Position numbers and translations under genes: made by a program. The notes beneath the pieces are model-generated. The model did not search any database, was not told the DNA's origin, and saw only the letters and a program-made list of their open reading frames with translations. From Paralichthys olivaceus (lineage: Eukaryota; Chordata; Actinopteri; Pleuronectiformes; Paralichthyidae), in contig NC_091106.1 of the NCBI RefSeq assembly GCF_024713975.1, positions 8,845,001-8,909,000 of the forward strand: 64,000 nucleotides of DNA, written 5' to 3'. Positions 52,701 to 64,000 of this stretch are shown here, one piece after another. Each line of letters begins with the position of its first letter. Position 1 is the first letter of the stretch.

Positions 52701-55700
52701 TTTCTGCCATTTTAGAAAGCCAGTAAATATAGAGAATATATTTTTGACCTTTTTTGTATCAAAGTGGTTACATTTCTGTTGATATACTGTTTCCTTAATT
52801 AACAAATATTTCAAATTTAATTAACCTGAAAATGAGTAGTTATTTGATTAATCATTTGAGCCCTCAGAATAACTTTATTTTGGCACTGAGACCAGATGAT
52901 GTGTTAGCCCAATTCGTTTGGGTTTCAAGTTAGATTAGCGGCACACACCAGGCAAGTGTATTTATTTGTTATTAGCAGTGTATACACAGCCTGTTGCCAT
53001 TGACTTAAAAGTACAATTAATTGGACATGGTGGAATTCCAGTATAATCGTAAAGCTTTAATTGTAACTGTATCATGTGATATTTTTGTTGTCATCTTTTC
53101 AAGTTAATTGTCATTAAATAACTGGTCTGTGATTTTTGCATATTTTTATATTTTGATTACCATTTGCTGCAGTGACATTATTGAGAAGCTGTGACTGGAC
53201 TGAAGTTCAGTTGCATATTGATAATGCGATATTGATCTTTTGATATCACCCTGCTATACTTAGCATGTATCTTTTCTGGGATGAGTTACGCCCTGTACAG
53301 ACCAGGCTCTGCTCCAGTGTGCTTCAACAGCCCTCCAGTTATGGGGAAATCCCTGCTCCATAGGCTATCTCCTTGCCAGAAGTATCTGTCAGCAGCCATA
53401 ATTTGACACCGCGAGAAGGTTGAAGGTGACTCAGGGTGTAAGATGGCTTCATGTGGGTGCAGACTGAAACATGCGCCCACTTATCTTCACTGGACAGAGT
53501 CATCTCCTGTATATCTGAAGGAAAAGCTTTTATCTGGAACAAGATTACATGGCTCATGTTGTTCAATTATTTTTCTCTATGTCTAAGTATAGAATCAGCC
53601 TGCCTCGGTTAGTTGGTTTACTCCTGTGATCTCATGTTTGCTTTCACTCAATGGCAAAGCCTGGGGCATATTTAGCTCAATGGGCCAGCAATAAGTGGAG
53701 CTCACCCATGCACAAACATACACATACCATGGCATTCAGAAATTCAGAAATGGGAGTCACCGTCATTCCTCAGTCGATACCACATCAACTCCGATGCTGC
53801 AGTTATTTTTGCCCTCCTAGTGTAAGCCTACGAGTGGGAAAGTACAAACAATCAGGGCAAACGCTTCCTCACCAAAAACTTAAGTACTGGTTACTCATTA
53901 TCATGACTCTCAGATATCAGCCGACAATTAAGACTCTACCCAGGTTAAAAATATACCAGTTTACATTCAACTAATGTTACACAACAGTTCACATCCTATC
54001 TCATGTACCCAGGGTGTACAGTTCCCCACAAAGATTTTGGTCCAATCCTCGGGTTTAGGTCAGACTGTTGTGATATTCCACAGAAGCACGACAAAGACAG
54101 TTTCTGCAGCTCATATCAAAGATTCACTGTGTTTAGACAACAGTAAGTGGTTGAAAAGAGCTTTCGTTTTACCTGTGAGGGAACCTGGAGGGAGCCATAT
54201 TTATGAACGAGCCCAGTCCTCTGAGCTGTGCTCGCCTGTCCCTGTTGGACTCAGACCAGAGCCTCTCCCTGTGCTCTGTTGGCCTGTTAATTCCACTCTG
54301 CTTTCTCCATTCACACTTATCAGCGTTCGTCTGTGTACGTGGGTGTGCAGGACAGCTGCCTGGTTGTACCACAGTCACCTGCGCTCCTCAGTTTTACAGT
54401 AAATCTTGGGTGATTAGTCAGTCAGAGTTTTAAATTGCTGTACTCACCAGATCAAACTGCTGTGCTCTAAATGTGATGTGATGTCATCTAGTTTGTTCTT
54501 ATTTACCTCCATCAAGGAGGTTATGTTTTCTTTTTGTTGTTTGTTTTTCTCTTAGTTAGCAGGGTTATGTAAAAACTGGACAGATTACCACAAAACTTGG
54601 GGGAAGGATTTCATATGGGTCAGGGAAGAATGCATTTAATTTTGGTGAGGATCTAGAGCAGACAGTGGATCATTAATCTTGATAGAAAACACAGTATTAC
54701 ACAGTACATAATTGTCCATTGCTACTTCAGATTTTCACATCCCCATAAATGAATTCAGCAAACACACATGTGCACCAATGTGTTCAGCTCAGGTGAAACA
54801 ACAAACTTTTGCTCTTTCTATCAAAAAAAGGAATTTTAGCAAAATTTTAGCTGTTTAAAGACAGACATCTTTGATGAAACTGAAACATACAGTTTGGGAT
54901 TCCCTTTCCCTCAGGGCATTCAGAAGTACCAGGGACATGAAACCTAATAATCTAAATAGTAATCTAAATATAATCAAAATAATTACTGGTAAAAAAAAAA
55001 GTTCCCTTCTTGCTTGGAAACGAAAATCAGAAAAAGTTTGTCTGGCATCTGTACTGTACTTTATTCCACAATTGACCAAAAATAACAGTGTGCTACTCTG
55101 ACCGGTGCCAATGTCATATCATATCAACAACATTCACAGTTCCATGCTTGGGACACACAAGATAGCCAGCTTTTGTACCAACTTGCCATGCTAGCTAACG
55201 ATACAATGCTAAAGAGAAGTACACAGGAAATAGAAGCCACACACCACATGAACACACAGGGTTAGCCAGCTGCTTCTCCCCCCTTTCTTTTGCAGCAATA
55301 TGATTTGATTGGCGTATGGGCTTAAGTGTTTGTTTAAACATGATTTCATTGTCTGATGCCTTCGTTGCCACATGAAAAGTTGAGCTCTTTTCAACTTCTG
55401 CTATACGCAGAGTGAGCAACACAACGCAATCTGATGCAACGGAACCATTATGCAGTTCAGCAATGCATGACATCAACCCCATTCAAAGTGACTGAGCAGC
55501 ACTTTTGTTGAGCCCAGTGTTATATATGAGAAAAATGTGTCTCTGTCTGCACCTGTTCCATTTCTCTGAATTTATAGTTTGATAAAGAGAACAGCTCTGT
55601 GAGAGATTCTTACCCTCATCAGTACAAATTCAGCCTCTTAATAAGCAATGCAAGTGCACATTGTTGCTGCTAGTGGCTGTTAACTGATGAGATGATCGCA

Positions 55701-56869
55701 GTTTAAACCAAATGCAGACAAACTTGACACAACGTCAGACTTTTCATCCTTATATATCATTTTCTCCTCTCTACCAGGTAACTTAACTATCCAGACTGTA
55801 AAGCTGTTGTTTGAACGTGGTTCTTCCAGGACCACACCTTACAGTCACACAACCCATTTGTCAGAGAAACTGCTGATGCAAGAAAATGTAGCTCCTTGCT
55901 TGCATGCGTGAGTGTGTGCATGTGCGCTATGAGCCTTATGTAATATTCATGCAGCAACATGGGATGCACCACCCGTGTCCTCAAGAAGCCTGACATGGTG
56001 CATTTTTCAGCATCTGCAATCATTTCAGCTTTTATTGTTAATAACATAACTACATATTTTACTATCACTATTATTACTGTCATAACAACCAGTCTGGCAG
56101 TGCTTCAACAGTAGAGATACACAACTATCTCTGCCCCACCCCATTTTTTCGCTCCCACCACCTAAACCTTCTCCCCTTTCTCTCTTGATTCAACCCAACC
56201 ATTCGAGGCAGATGGCCTTCTGCCCTGAGTCTGGTTCTTTTGGAGGATTCTTCCTGTTGAGATATATGTTTTTTTTTTTTTAACCCCTCACCGTGGCAAC
56301 TGTCAGGGTTTCTCGTTAATACTGTAAGGTTTCAACCTCACTATGTAAAGTGCCTTTGAGATAACATATGTTGTGATTTGGCGCTGTGCAAATAAAACAC
56401 AGTTGAATTGTTTGCACTCCCTGTAAGGTAGCACAGTGGTGTCAGCTTGCTATGAGCTGTGTCACGGCAGAGTGTGAAATGAAGCTCAAGTGGAAACTCG
56501 TGATGTGATGAAAATAACAAACCCGTGTCTCTGTAAAAGTTTGGGGAAAGAGAGCAGATGTTGACTGTGAGGAATCTCTCGCATTGTAAGGGTTTTTTAT
56601 TTCGTTTTCTGGGTGTTGTAAAAGAGGGGAGAGGCAGAGCTTGGCTCATTCCAGATTAGTGAGCAGAAATCTTTACTAAATCAGAGTTTGAGCAGCTCAC
56701 TGTCTCACCCTGACCCTCAGAGCAATAATGAATGTGTGCCTGTGTATGTGAGCTATGTGGATTGATGTGCACAGTCTGCATTTGAAGAAGTGAGCTGCAG
56801 CCATGCGTCTTGCTTCTTGTGTGTCTTAGGTGGAGCAAAAGGGAACAAAGCATAAATGTTGTTTGTTTA

Positions 56870-56901
<32 letters not shown>

Positions 56902-59900
56902 CCAACAGTCAGGCATAAGATTGTATACATAAAATCAGTGTAGAGCCTTTTTTACGGATACATTCCCAGAGAGCATGTGTTTGTGGAAAGACAACCTGTC
57001 ATAGTGTTGACACTTAAATTGGCCTCAGCATGTTGAGCAGAGGAGGTGAAGAGACAGCTGGGTGTAAAACTTCAGTTAGTGGTATTGATAGCAGTATTGA
57101 TAGCAGTATTGAACCTTCCTTTCTCCATCAGTACAATGATAACATTTTATTAGTATTATGTTTCATATATTTTCTGGACTTGCCAGAAAACATATCTATA
57201 TGAATTCAGGATCCTCAATAAAGACCTTAGAAGGATTTTAAAATTAACAAAAGTCTCATATACATTATTGTAAATACAAATATATATACATAAATGCATA
57301 TTAAACTGAGAATGTTGTGACAGTAGATTGTGTTGCAGGATTGTTTATAAAGCTTCAGTCAGCACCATCAGAACTACAAGTATCTTCATTACTGCTAATA
57401 TGTCTCATAATGGATGTGAAACTTGAACAAATCATTTTAGGTCATATCATCCTTGCTGGTTTTCCATCATACTTTCCTTCGTACTTTTGGCTGGTATGAC
57501 TGTGAATTAGTATCATATTTCATTCAATGTGGTATTCATCTCTGTGAGTCATGGTCTTAAATTGAACTTGGTTATTTCATTCACTTTTTAATTTTTGGTT
57601 TAAATATATACCTTTTGAAATAATGAGTACATGCATGTATCTGTGGTAATAGCTGTCAGATATTGGTGTTATATTCTCAATTAAACCTAAACTGAAGTTA
57701 GGCCTTTACAAATCGTATGTAGATCTGTCGTGATGTTTTCTATGCACAAATAGAAAATACTGTAGCCACATTACAGTCCCCAGCACTGAAGTCTTGGCTC
57801 TGTTGTTTTGCTAGCTTTTTTTCTGTTGCTTCTAGTGTAATGGAATGCATGGAATGTACTTGGCTAGTTATCAGGTCGGCCATCGTGTTGCTCATTGGTT
57901 TGTGGTAACTGTGAGTGTAAACCTGGTGTCGGTGGATGAAAGGTTGTTTGCATTGTAAATGTGGGATTTACACCAGTTGGTTTCCCTCCTTCAGCTCTGA
58001 CCAGGGTCAAAATAAAGCCAAGCGTGTGTGTGACCATTTTGTTTGTGTGTCAGCCCCTGAAGTCATCGAGTAAGTTCTTTTTCAAATGGAGTGAGCTCAG
58101 TCTTGCCGCGGATGTTTCACAGTGTTCACTCTGTCAAGATTAAACAGCCTCATTGTGTTGTAGATGTCGCAGACGACAACGTGTGGAATTCACAAATCTC
58201 TGACTTTAAGCTCTACTTATAAATAGCAACAATATTGTTTGTTGTCATCAGCATCAACAGTCACTGAGTGAAAATTTGAGATGACACTAGACTGAAAACC
58301 TGCTCTTGTTCCTGCTGTGTAGTAATCCACTGTGTTAAATAGTCTGCATGTTAATGTTGCTAATGTCATCTCTAAGGATGAAGAAATAAAACAGTTTTTC
58401 TGTTTTAATATAAATACGTATTGTAATTTTAAATTTCAACTGGAAGCAGAAAATGGGGGTTAAATTGGTATATATTTTTAACCATTGAAAAAAGCTAAAC
58501 TATATGTTTGTTTTTTCAGTTACATGTCTTTAAATTTGTTCAAATTATGATTAATTATAACTGGAAGTGAAGGCTTTTTCATTTTATTAATTTAATTAAG
58601 TGAGGAAAATCGAATTTCAAACTAGTATTTGAGTGTATCAAAGCAGAAGGTACGGGCATAGACGTTCTTATCTTACTAGAGTTTACACTGCGGCTGGAGT
58701 TTATTTTCCTCCCTGCCCTGTCTCTGCTGCCTCCTTTTCCTGTCGCTGAAAGGTCCCGGGCTCTGAAATGGATGCCCCATTCTACATGTCTTACTCAGAT
58801 AGACTGAGGAGCCCTTATCCAGCCGCCCAATAATGCAGTCAGTGTGAGGCCGGGAATTAAATGCTTCCTGTGTCTCTTTATGGCCCAAGTTGACTCATTG
58901 CATTCCTCCCAAGGTTAATGTTTGATGGAGGAGAGATGGTGAGCCAGAGATTCACAGAGCGGCACTCTTCTCTCTGGCACCGCAGGACACCAGGGGCCAG
59001 TGCTTCATGTGGACAGGAAGTGAATGGTTGCTCACTATCTCAGTCAACACAGATGTATAGTTTTCATCTACAGTGAAAAATGAGATGATGAGCAGTATTT
59101 CTGAGTATGTATGTAAAATAGCAACCTCTCAAGCTGTTCTTAACACTCTGTCATTGTTTTGGACACGAGTTAGAACTTGTGATACCATGCTCCAGCTCTC
59201 ATTGTAAAAATTTTGAAGAAATCACAACTCTTATTATTTGTAAGTTATTGTTGTTGTACTTAGCAGTTGTTTTAACATGTGAGCTAGAAAGATTAGCTGT
59301 TTAAAGCTGAACATGAATTTTAATTTGAAAATAACTCTGCAATTAGCCTAATGAGGTATGTGTCCCAGTCACGTGTGATGCCGGTGCAGTGCCTTGAGTC
59401 ACTGGTTCTAACTGATATTTGGATTGGAGTCGTATTAGCCAGAGTAAGTTTTTTTGGGGGGCCACGCTGTCTGGCTCCATCCAAACTCTGATCATTTTCC
59501 ATATCCAAAGACATCCCTGCATTTTTTTTAATGTAAGGTCAATCTATACAATTTTATTCAAGACTTTGACCAATACAAATTTTTGGGGCTGGATGTCAGT
59601 GTTAGAGTATAAAAGTCTGATGTGGATATATCGGCCGATTATACATGTACAAAATATGGCTGTGTAATTTTAAGCTTGATATATTACGGTTTAAATATAA
59701 CTTAATCACAAATCAAAAACAAACAAGAAGAAGAAAATCAAGATTAAGTTTTTTTATGGAATCCTCCAAGTTTTCATATCTGTGCATATCAGCAAACATA
59801 GATCCCGACACTGATTATGTGAAATACTGAACCGATATGATTGGCCGAATGATATTAGTCGGATATTACTTTTTTCCTTCCCACCATCCAAAAACTTTTA

Positions 59901-62392
59901 AAATCCACCTACCCGAACACATCATTATTTTCTTTTTGAAAACAAAAGGCTCAATCTCGACTAGTCAATCTTGACTACTGGGGCTTTGCAGGGGATTTCT
60001 CTCTTCACCGTCTGTTCATGTAACAGAGCTTACAAATGCACTAGACGCCCTTTCGGGAAATTTACACTGTTAAGGACTTCCTGTGTTAACGCTCACTGAT
60101 ACTAGCTCAAGGTTGTGGAAAGTCAGTTGCATAATAAACGCTAACATTATTGTCCATCCTGAATGCATTCGTATTGATCCAGCTGAGGCTAGATGCATAT
60201 GGAGCAAGATGAATAAGGAGCTTGTGTAGATGTAGAGTGATATATGTGCTGTGCTGACCCATCTTTCTAGAGCATCAGTTGTTGGCGTCTACACAGGCTG
60301 CTGGCATGTGGCTGGTGCCAACTAAACTTGGTCCTGGACCAGTATCCTAAATCTGAAGGGCCCCCAAGCTATAGCAGGCAGGTTGTTATGAGTTCTCTCG
60401 CGGAGAACTGTGGATGTAAGAGATGCTGTTATTAATACAGGGCAGATTGAAGTACTGCCGTGACTCATTGTTGCAGTCAGCAGCAGCGCTGCTTGCTATC
60501 CGTGTGAACCTGTGATCCAGCCCACTCAAACTCGCACCATCCTCTGCATGTAGAGTGATAGGCAGGGAATGGAGTCAATATTCATTCCCATTTAAGACGT
60601 TCGCTTGCCGTTTTAGAATTTGAGTCATTCCCAAGAGAAATTTTTTTTTGAAGTTAGACAGGAGCAGTTTGGTGCTGGTGGTGCTTTTCTTTGCCCCTGT
60701 TTAAAACTGAGCCACCATCTTGTCACTGCTCCTCTGCTCTTCAGATTTTCTTTACAATTTGTGTTGATCCAAAAATATCCTGCTAGTCTGTTATTTCCTC
60801 TTAACTACAAAGTGGCTCACAGATCCTACTTTGATATTCATCTTCTTTTAAAACAACTGACATCGACTTTAACAGAAAGAAAAGTTATTTCATAATGATT
60901 GTGCCACATAAAAAATGTGTATTTAGTAATTAGAAAGTAATTACTAATGAATTATTACATGATAATTCTTTAGACATGTTTAGCCATAATCAACTCTTTT
61001 TTTTATTTTCCCACTTTGTCGATGTCGCAAAATGCTGTGAAAACTCTAGTAGGATGTTATAATGCGAATAAGACTTATACATGTCTACATAATGCGACTA
61101 AGGTCAAAATAATCCACATGCCTCAATTCAATTACGACTTATTCAGATTATGAACTCATTTGCGTTAAGGTAATCAGAAAATGTTGTTTACATGGCAGAG
61201 ACTAGTCTCTTAATAGGGTTAATAGAAAATTGTTATGTGTGTTAATGTAGTCACTGTCTCCTCCTCCACTAAAAACCACAGAGGATGTACTTTACTGCTC
61301 TGTGGCCAACAGTGGAAGACTATAGATGTATTACAAGATGTGACTACAAGCTAGGAATGTATGGAATTCAATGAATGTAAGAAGAAGCCTTGCTGGAATT
61401 CATTCAGGCAATCCGCAAAGTTGTCCCTGTATGAGTAAAGGTTAAGAGTAAAAAAATTTTACTGAGATTAGTAAGAAATGAAAATACAAACATCTTAATT
61501 TGAGCTGGGAACTAGCAGATTATCTAACGAGAGCCCTTAGCACAAATGACCAGAAGACCAGAAAAACCACACATGCAACATTTGCAGGAATTGTAAGACA
61601 TCAGTTATAATCACACCACTGCGCTTAAGGCTAATGTTAGCTTTAGTGCCATTACAGCTGCTAATAGACATTCTTCTTCCTACCTGCTTCCTGTTATTAG
61701 AAAATCAATGTTGATGCTCCAGTATCTTAGTAATTTAGTTTGTTATATCACACATACAAGGCTGTAGCTAAACAATATAACATAAGAGGATGTTTCTTTT
61801 AATACATGATCATTTCGGGCTCCATGTGTGTTTCTTTCATACTGTACATTAGACTGTGACCTAACCTCTTCTGCCTTCATTATTAGAGTATGTGTAATGT
61901 AATGTAATGCTGACTCAGACTCAGTGCGTCAACAGCTGCTGCCTGTTACTGAAGAGAGACAGCGGTGTGCAGAGTAAAGGGATTTTAGAAGAGAGAGAGT
62001 GGGGGATGTGTGGGAGAGGGAGTAGGTTAGATTAAAATAGAATAGTACTCCTTTTTAATTCCCACCATGCCACGCAGGTTGATTTGACTATTTCAGTTGA
62101 AACAGAAGTCGTTGTTCTCAGATGTTGTCTCGTGGAAGTTGTCTTTAAAGTCATGTCTTTATTGCTTGCTCGTTCAAATCGAAGATGCCAAAACATCTGA
62201 AACATTGACTCTATTTTTAAAAAATGACTACTGTAAGTCTCTCTCTACTTTCTAATATGACCTGACAATCCTATTTTTGTACTTTCAGGCCCAGATTGCT
62301 TTCCTGCAGGGGGAGAGGAAAGGCCAGGAGAACTTGAAGAAAGACCTTGTGAGGAGGATAAAAATGCTGGAATACGCGCTGAAGCAAGAGAG
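49715..62392 (+). CDS. strn: Striatin, first two coding exons (partial, runs off the window)
   Basis: Scaffold of the STRIPAK complex: it binds PP2A as a B'''-type regulatory subunit and carries caveolin-binding, coiled-coil, calmodulin-binding and WD40 parts. Exon 1 (49715-49924, 70 codons) starts [11 protein letters not shown] and has a low-complexity Asn/Gly stretch. It carries the caveolin-binding motif FLQHEWARF at residues 47-55 and the beginning of the coiled coil ([16 protein letters not shown]). Exon 2 (62289-62392) continues the coiled coil with [18 protein letters not shown] and ends at a GTGAGT donor in phase 2. The next exon, expected to begin AKYHKLKYG, is not found before 64000, so the WD40 region lies outside. 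The residues match STRN better than STRN3 or STRN4 at the N-terminus. Confidence 0.95.
54507..54680 (+). repeat. Interspersed repeat, GCAGGATTA family (copy 4)
   Basis: TACCTCCATCAAGGAGGTTA, then TTAGCAGGGTTATGTAAAAA and CACAAAACTTGGGGGAAGGA: the same layout as copies 2 and 3, in strn intron 1. Confidence 0.6.
56190..56415 (+). repeat. LINE (L2-like) 3'-end fragment
   Basis: Ends with GTAAAGTGCCTTTGAGATAA, TTGTGATTTGGCGCTGTGCA and AATAAAACACAGTTGAATTG. Upstream it has CGAGGCAGATGGCC and GGAGGATTCTTCCTGTTGAG. This combination is the well-known conserved tail of many fish LINE/SINE copies. Placed in strn intron 1. Confidence 0.65.
56874..56901. repeat. (CA)n microsatellite
   Basis: About 14 CA dinucleotides, in strn intron 1. 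Confidence 0.95.
59430..59875. repeat. Probable DNA-transposon remnant with ATATCGGCCGAT motifs
   Basis: ATATATCGGCCGATTATACA near 59627-59646 and ACCGATATGATTGGCCGAAT near 59831-59850 are diverged, partly inverted copies of a motif typical of widespread fish DNA repeats. Boundaries are uncertain. Confidence 0.4.
61243..61535 (+). repeat. Dispersed repeat in strn intron 1 (pair member 1)
   Basis: Shares long stretches with 63460-63727: CAGAGGATGTACTTTACTGC, GGAATTCAATGAATGTAA, AAAGTTGTCCCTG and TTAATTTGAGCTGGGA, in the same order and orientation. The element may start further left, near 61046. Confidence 0.8.
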
Positions 62393-64000
62393 GTGAGTGC
62401 CTTTACTGCCCACTGCTGCTCCAGCCCACCCACAGCACACAGAAATACCTCAGCTGGTCGGCAACAACTGCAGCGTCTCCGTGTTTTGCATGCCCCTAAA
62501 ATAAATTCCCGCCTCTAAAAATACAGAAAAGGGAGAACATAGCAGAGTGAGATTCTGACTGGTCAACAAATCGACATCTTCTGCACCTGCACAGAGCTAG
62601 CACACTTCAGAGTGCAGCTCTCTGCATATCTCTACTTTAAGATAGATTTTTTGATAACATGTTAAAGGGTTGCTGCTAGTGTTTTAAAAAAAAAAAAAAT
62701 CCATCAGCATCCTTTTTTCATATTCTATGCATAGTGGCCCAAAGCCTCAGCTGGTGTCAGCAGAGGCAGTAATGGAGTGAGAGTGCCAGAGAGATTCCCT
62801 CGAGTCCAGCTGGTGTGATGTCTCTGGACTAGAGCATGTGTTGGCAGGAAGGCTTTGTTTGCTGTTGGATGGTGATGACTGTACGCTGTCCTCAGCGGAA
62901 GGACAGGATGTGAAAGGAGGAGGGATGAATCCTCTTTCCACCCAAGACGAGGACACAGTCACAACTCGCTTCTCCGGCAGCAAACCTGAAGAATTACATT
63001 GTTCTCATTCTTACGTTCCGCGAACCGTCACCTTCACACAAAAGGTCCCTGTGGTTGTGGCGGTGATATACTTAGCATTTGCCTTCCTCCTTGTTGCATA
63101 GCTGAAACCTAGATCAGAAACATAATTTATTTTAGATTCAAGTGAAGTCTTTCTGACAAGTGTTTCTAGCGGCAAAGCAATGGATAGATTATTAAATCAT
63201 AATCTTGGGTTGTTAAATGTGTACACAGTTCTGTCCTGTGTAATAAGGGATTAGTCCTGACACTTGAGGTGCCCTCCCTGTCAATTTTATTTATAAATGA
63301 AAAAGGTTTAATTGTTTATAACCTATATTATCATCTGGCAGCTTGTGTTTCTGACCCAGTCATAAACCAATTTTCTAAAGTCCGACATTGGCCAGATTAT
63401 CAGATGTACCGCACATTCTGAGCACAGGTGGAATTATTATGCCGTTTCCGTGTAGCCAGGCAGTCCAGTCACTGTCTCCTGTCTCAATAACAACCAGAGG
63501 ATGTACTTTACTGCTCCAAGGCCAACAGTGGAAAACTCTAGTTGTATAAGACAACTACAAGCTGACAATGTGTGGAATTCAATGAATGTAAAGAGAAGCA
63601 TTGCTGAAATTCCTTCTGGCAATCAGTAAAGTTGTCCCTGAAAAAGGTTAAGAATAAAAAATGAAACAGGGATTTGTGATGAAAATGATGATGTTTTAAT
63701 TTGAGCTGGGAGATTCCACGAGAGTCTAAACCGATTTCCACAGTTGTCAGAGTAGTTCAGTGCTTTGTTGTTCTTCCACTCAGATATTCATACGTTCCTC
63801 CCTGTTCTCTGAGAGGAACATCATCATTAGGTTTGGTAAATATGGAATCATCTTGTGCATGTTTGTAGTGTATATTTATCTTCCTTTCTCAGCTGACATC
63901 CCCACAGACGCTGCCTTAGAAGCAACACCTAACCTAGGATTACCACTTTCCCCAGTTGCTAAGCAACAGGTCACATCTCCAAGGGTGTCTAAAAGCAATA
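62393..64000 (+). other. strn: strn intron 2, 5' part
   Basis: Non-coding up to the window end. It contains a poly-A-like run at about 62685-62699 and one copy of a repeat shared with intron 1 (63460-63727). No striatin exon was recognised. Confidence 0.8.
63460..63727 (+). repeat. Dispersed repeat in strn intron 2 (pair member 2)
   Basis: Second copy of the element at 61243-61535, about 2.2 kb downstream, direct orientation, moderately diverged with small indels. The homologous part probably begins earlier, near 63365. Confidence 0.8.

Larger units (their letters stand above)
49925..62288 (+). other. strn: strn intron 1 (12.4 kb)
   Basis: No coding exon could be supported in this stretch; the open frames lack homology and splice context. 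It holds interspersed repeats (listed separately), a CA microsatellite and ordinary AT-rich sequence. It is far longer than any other intron in the window, typical for a first intron of a regulatory-rich gene. Confidence 0.85.

Overview
This is nuclear DNA of a bony fish, most likely a percomorph teleost. Genes are split into many short exons with GT-AG introns. The proteins match vertebrate families closely, and introns and spacers are full of simple repeats, small inverted-repeat DNA elements and a tRNA-derived SINE. The gene order eif2ak2 - gpatch11 - heatr5b - strn matches the human 2p22 neighbourhood (EIF2AK2, GPATCH11, HEATR5B, STRN). I cannot name the species.

Layout: 1-6.0 kb is non-coding and repeat-bearing. 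From 6.8 to 25.35 kb, two complete eif2ak2 (PKR) genes lie head to tail on the minus strand. Copy A (6800-14861) has 14 coding exons, a predicted 532 aa and two dsRNA-binding domains. Copy B (16693-25346) has 19 coding exons, about 679 aa and three dsRNA-binding domains. I placed every splice junction by reading frame, and both models close without a frame break. An interferon-response-like element lies about 145-160 bp upstream of each start codon. gpatch11 (27149-29182, minus; 8 exons, 263 aa) is divergent from heatr5b (ATG 30535, stop 48506, plus; 35 coding exons, 2048 aa), and the two appear to share a short promoter region. strn (striatin) begins at 49715; only its first two coding exons are inside, separated by a 12.4-kb intron.

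Roles: the PKR copies are predicted antiviral dsRNA-activated eIF2alpha kinases. gpatch11 is a G-patch protein, heatr5b a HEAT-repeat trafficking protein, and strn a PP2A/STRIPAK scaffold. These last three are neighbours by conserved synteny, not one pathway. The most informative region is the PKR pair: unequal dsRBD number, different linkers, and an altered helix alpha-G residue in both copies. I found no wholly new system, CRISPR array, rRNA or genuine tRNA gene.
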